Source of the DNA: Lachnospiraceae bacterium
GTDB lineage: Bacteria > Bacillota > Clostridia > Lachnospirales > Lachnospiraceae
Length of the DNA stretch: 64,000 nt
Reading direction: 5' to 3'
NCBI GenBank assembly: GCA_017449075.1
Contig: JAFSKG010000016.1
Coordinates: forward strand, 33,026 to 97,025
Part shown: positions 61,401 to 64,000 of the stretch, piece after piece
Layout: each line of letters starts with the position of its first letter
How positions within the stretch are numbered: position 1 is the first letter of the stretch
The notes under the pieces: generated by a model
The model's input: the letters and a program-made list of their open reading frames with translations, nothing else
Database searches by the model: none
Told to the model about the DNA's origin: nothing
Translations under genes and position numbers: made by a program

Positions 61401-64000
61401 TGGCTAAACTCTCTTCCATGTGGACCAATTACATTTGTTGGAATTGTAGGCACACCTACACCATATACATAAAAATCCGATGGTGTTGCACCACCTTCAA
61501 AATACCCACTTTCAGTACTTGAACCATCTGTTAAATCCCAGGTTATATTATATGCAGGAATATCATATACTGCTTTTAAAGTGATATTTCCTCTCATATC
61601 ACATGGAATCTCATTTATGATTGTAGCACCACCATCATAAGTCCAACCCATAAGCATCTGTCCATTAGGAGCATTGATATTCTCAATAGTAGGTAATTTC
61701 TGCCCCCCTTGATATTTATCAAAACTTTGCCAAAGCTCAGAGCCAATTTTCCAACTTCCACCATTTAAATCAAAAGTTATATTATTATCTGAAGTATTTA
61801 ATATGTAAGTATTAACACAGATTGCAGGTCTAATACCACCAGCCTCACGAGGATAAGCCAAAACCCGATAAATAGTGCCATCACCTTTGACATACATCAT
61901 TCTACTATTAACTTCATAACCTTCGTCAAGAATATCTCTCAACCAATAATACGATGGATCGCTAATACCCCAGCCTAAATAACTAACGGGATTAGCAATA
62001 CGATCATTAGCATCACTAAAATAATCAGTATTTTCTACTTCATCTTTTGATAATAAAAATACTGCATCTATGGTACTATCATAATTACCCTCCTTATTTC
62101 TTGAATATATAGTTTTCTCAATTATTCCATTCTCAATCTGAGTTCTTGTAAATGCTCTATTTTTAAGTGTAGTATTTAAATACTCTCTCATTACACTACC
62201 TTGCCAGCCTAAACCTATCGAAGCCTCATGTATGCTATTAAAATAATTACAATAATCTATAACTTTTTCAGATACTAAAAACACCTCGCCTGTAGTCATA
62301 TCTTGATCTAATACTCTCCATCTTATAGGTTCCATTTCCAACAGATTTGTACTACCTTGTGGATATGTACCAAACCAAATATACTCATCTAAAATATGTT
62401 CAAACTCATATTGTGCCTCTAAAACTATATCACCTGTTTTATCAACTTCTATCTCACTAATTGTAGCAGTCTCACCACTATATGACCAACCAACAAACTC
62501 ATAGCCCCTTGGTGCTACAATATTTTCTTTTGTAGGTAGTTTCTGTCCACCTTGATATTTATCAAAACTTTCCCAAAGTTCTGAGCCTTCTTTCCAACTT
62601 CCACCATTTAAGTTAAATGTTACAGAATTATTACTTGTTTTAAAAATCGGTGATGAAAGATTTAGATAAAATGCAGGACGAATGCCACTAAATTCACAGT
62701 CATTTACATAATAACCCTCGTTATCAATACTACCATCTTCACATACAAAAGTAGCATAAGTTGTGCCCAAGTATCCTGGAGATCTAAGCCAATAATAAGC
62801 ATAATCATTATCTGTCCAAAGTTTTGTTCCATTATAATCTATATTTTTTGCATAATTAGTTGCTACTACTTTTCTACTATAATTATTCGAAAATAAGCTT
62901 TCTGCCTCTTCCAAAGATAATAAAAACAATTCATCTTCAGTATCACTTTGGCCAGTTGTTTGTATTGTTTTTGTTACTAATCCATTATTTATTTGTTCAT
63001 CTGTAAATATTTCATTTTTAAATTCATCATTAAGCCAACTTCTAATAGATGAAGCAGACCAAGGTACACTTCCATAAGTATCATTAAATGGTTTGTTATA
63101 AAGGATGGTATCAGAAACAAGAAGTGCCTCACTAGCATTATTACTCAATACTCTCCATTTGATTGGTTCTCTAATTATGCCATTTTTATCATGTTGTGGA
63201 AATGTTCCAAACCAGATAGCATCACCCACATCAACTAATGCAGGACTTAATACTATATCACCTGTTTGATTGATTGGAAGTTCCGTAACAACATTATCAA
63301 GATTACCATTTATTGTCCATCCAATAAATGCTTTATTAGCGGGAAAATTATCTAAATTATCTGCTGTAGGTAGCTTTTGTCCTCCTTGGTATGCAGTCAT
63401 TTCTCCCCATAAAGTAGATTCTGCTTTCCAACTTGCACCATGTAAATTAAAACTTATCCCATTATTAGATGTTTTAAAAATATCAGAGGAAAGATTAGCA
63501 TAAAAAGCGGGACGAACACCAACATCAGTGCTATCATAATAACTAAAACCGCTGTCCCCGTCACAATCTATTATTCTTCGAAAATATGGAGTAGAAACTA
63601 TTGCAGTACGAAGCCACCATGGAGAATAACCATTTGAATCTACTATTAATCTATCACCACGATTCAATACATTTTTTGCATAATTAGAACCTATTGCTTT
63701 TTTTGATTCAATATTTGGAAAATAATTATTATTTACTGTATCATCATATGATAATAAGAATATTTTGTCAGTTGTATCAATTCCATTTGTAGATATTGTA
63801 TTGCTAATTATTCCATTATTAATTTGATTTGCTGTAAACGCTTTTTTCTTAAAGGTTTCATTTAACCATGTCCTAAGTTCGGATGCATTCCAATAAGTTT
63901 CCGAACTGCTATCTAAAATATTATCAAGTATATTTTCAGCCAAAAGTAATGCTTCATTTCCGTCTTGAGACAAAACTCTCCACTTTATAGGTTCATATTG
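58454..64000 (-). CDS. Giant repetitive cell-surface protein, C-terminal 1848 residues (5' end outside window)
   Basis: The frame is open to the window edge, so the N-terminus with any signal peptide is not seen. At least four DUF6273 units occur (to about 63460, 63220-62640, 62380-61790, 61310-60720), each with IWFGTFPQ-like, EPIKWRVL, WLNDEF, YWLRS and VRPAFY segments. Each of the first three is followed by a short unit with WQSFDKYQGGQKLPT. Next come InlB-type B repeats (about 60480-59010) with GYDFDGWY and IYAKW. A Pro-Ser and poly-Gly linker (59005-58915) leads to a C-terminal region with aromatic wall-binding-like repeats (GWTKIVNDWYYFGTDGTM). It is probably a wall-attached adhesin-like protein. 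No LPxTG motif is present. Confidence 0.85.
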   Translation of the reverse strand, partial: QYEPIKWRVLSQDGNEALLLAENILDNILDSSSETYWNASELRTWLNETFKKKAFTANQINNGIISNTISTNGIDTTDKIFLLSYDDTVNNNYFPNIESKKAIGSNYAKNVLNRGDRLIVDSNGYSPWWLRTAIVSTPYFRRIIDCDGDSGFSYYDSTDVGVRPAFYANLSSDIFKTSNNGISFNLHGASWKAESTLWGEMTAYQGGQKLPTADNLDNFPANKAFIGWTINGNLDNVVTELPINQTGDIVLSPALVDVGDAIWFGTFPQHDKNGIIREPIKWRVLSNNASEALLVSDTILYNKPFNDTYGSVPWSASSIRSWLNDEFKNEIFTDEQINNGLVTKTIQTTGQSDTEDELFLLSLEEAESLFSNNYSRKVVATNYAKNIDYNGTKLWTDNDYAYYWLRSPGYLGTTYATFVCEDGSIDNEGYYVNDCEFSGIRPAFYLNLSSPIFKTSNNSVTFNLNGGSWKEGSELWESFDKYQGGQKLPTKENIVAPRGYEFVGWSYSGETATISEIEVDKTGDIVLEAQYEFEHILDEYIWFGTYPQGSTNLLEMEPIRWRVLDQDMTTGEVFLVSEKVIDYCNYFNSIHEASIGLGWQGSVMREYLNTTLKNRAFTRTQIENGIIEKTIYSRNKEGNYDSTIDAVFLLSKDEVENTDYFSDANDRIANPVSYLGWGISDPSYYWLRDILDEGYEVNSRMMYVKGDGTIYRVLAYPREAGGIRPAICVNTYILNTSDNNITFDLNGGSWKIGSELWQSFDKYQGGQKLPTIENINAPNGQMLMGWTYDGGATIINEIPCDMRGNITLKAVYDIPAYNITWDLTDGSSTESGYFEGGATPSDFYVYGVGVPTIPTNVIGPHGREFSHWEVNGIKVTSITTSDYGDKTIKAVYNNEIWFGRYPQSDTTGELLEPIKWKLLYKNDDEAFLVSEKILDNVSYNDLGGRRNWETSTVRNWLNDTFIIDDDNKNYFNDIQKGVIKEKTLRNSFCLDTNDKIFLMHRDDLSYLGNGVPAYLYASATPYAKNIYNDHYQLKVYDNGASSWWLRSQSDTKNYADIIIGDNLVVDQKLLNNNTVGVRPAIYVDLTSRYFRLNNNKVYWNLGDVRFKPEAALWNDYKTYQPGQKLPSRDDILVPTGYNFSGWKINDGVVVYNEIPIVQTGDITLTPKIEIDSRRIIYFRNGGEWTGPAPGWLKNYDEEVILPVASDIVKNDGNIDYVFKGWYTEDGSNTGIWDETKKVTVLPANVPLIPFEYDYVFYARWELPTYEVSFNMLDHGATPSNIEVGYNVIVPSADRPASPNEIGYKFCGWYQNYNQAVTDFDSRYTNQFNFETDIVSANIILYAKWKPITYTIRYNANGGSVSPATDIKIYDTNLTLANPTKEGYDFDAWYQNYESSTETFTNIYDGAIDICTLDGDIKNIYAKWLPHEYIVDYDLGSEASTAGAMPPSSTITKTYGVSLADGVLQNPSVIPTGFEFIGWFKEAAFINEWTGVDDLTNGTSPQTIYAKWNLIKYNITYDALGGTLPSGTSNTFIKTYSKAVTLVNPTRVGYDFDGWYADYNAETKVYTIPFNGQVDISTDTTGKTIYAKWAAHTYYITYELGGHANPITPKLKTYGVSYTPPTPENITTGYAFAGWYKELSYVNQYLGDDLTTGTTTQVVYAKWDQNPSPSPSPSPSPYNPGGGGGSSGGGGGGGVLAPKNNIPSVLSINTKKDIKAALSYNTCKWSYDPIKDKWQLKGDLENGLNINAVDGFYIVAREDENFNSLATGKLVIETYYFDAQGDMWKGFVKTADNKTYYFDATYDKREGLMAIGWTKIVNDWYYFGTDGTMLINSVTPDGYQVGENGKWIQ
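58920..59010 (-). repeat. Low-complexity linker DNA (poly-Gly and Pro-Ser repeats)
   Basis: Hexamer repeats of GGACTT type (plus strand) encode SPSPSPSPSP. Next to them CCACCACCGCC-type repeats encode two glycine runs. The tract is a flexible spacer between the repeat region and the wall-binding end and is prone to length change. Confidence 0.85.
61704..62640 (-). repeat. Near-identical intragenic duplications of about 90 bases
   Basis: The stretch near 61704-61796 and that near 62549-62640 are closely similar on the DNA level; both encode the GSELW-SFDKYQGGQKLPT unit and the Gly-Gly strand before it. The high DNA similarity suggests recent duplication or ongoing homogenisation between units. 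Confidence 0.75.

Overview
The window is AT-rich and almost wholly coding, and looks like chromosomal DNA of a low-GC Gram-positive bacterium of class Clostridia. Supporting signs are the clostridial order asp23-nusB-xseA-xseB-ispA-dxs-tlyA-nadK-argR-recN, the set cysS-mrnC-rlmB, strong AGGAGG-type ribosome binding sites, zinc-type S18, a type II pantothenate kinase and a DUF5711 protein. No integrase, transposase, phage gene or CRISPR array is visible. recN is not followed by spoIVB-spo0A, which suggests a non-sporulating lineage. I cannot name the species.

Layout. (1) 1-4050, plus strand: end of a response regulator, a six-TM histidine kinase, dacA and tRNA-Arg(CCT), closed by a terminator. 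(2) 4049-5729, minus: an NSUN-type RNA methyltransferase and a lysine-rich histone H1-like protein with a near-consensus promoter and its own terminator. (3) 18355-5751, minus: metG, TraX-like, yqeY, GNAT, DUF2156, ispF, cysS, mrnC, tRNA-Leu(CAG), rlmB, a DUF4015 lipoprotein, uvrC, ispG and miaA. The tRNA sits three bases from each neighbouring reading frame. (4) 22577-18382: DUF4037-TPR-tatD, then a divergent dehydroquinate dehydratase and a lipoprotein. (5) 24568-22627: 3D-domain protein, HIT protein and class II aldolase. (6) 31900-24599: potABC without potD, coaW, a GT-C-like membrane protein, LicD and a two-part chromate transporter. (7) 51982-31897: a 21-gene run with gaps of 0-16 bases or overlaps. 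It goes from asp23 through RNA, isoprenoid, NAD and repair genes, then envelope genes (PAP2-like, PPIase lipoprotein, flippase, glycosyltransferase, ABC-2 permease, PlsC), and ends in a two-component system plus an ABC-like complex whose ATPase is degenerate. (8) 52006-54387, plus: mutS2. (9) 58301-54384, minus: rpsF-ssb-rpsR, a YegP-like protein, a nucleotidyltransferase and DUF5711. (10) 64000-58357, minus: the C-terminal part of a giant repetitive surface protein and a possible 20-codon peptide gene.

The most unusual features are these. Four genes (aroD-like, DUF4037, 3D, mutS2) have a -10 hexamer only 6 or 7 bases before the start codon and no Shine-Dalgarno sequence, so they look leaderless. 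tRNA-Leu covers the whole initiation region of rlmB, so tRNA processing would also create a near-leaderless rlmB mRNA. The ABC-type ATPase beside the second two-component system has lost most catalytic motifs except Walker A. UvrC lacks its C-terminal helix-hairpin-helix domain. The histone-like protein is driven by the best promoter in the window.

Many genes serve translation and RNA metabolism, isoprenoid synthesis (ispG, ispF, dxs, ispA), DNA repair (uvrC, recN, xseAB, mutS2) and the cell envelope. All functional calls rest on motif reading, without database searches.
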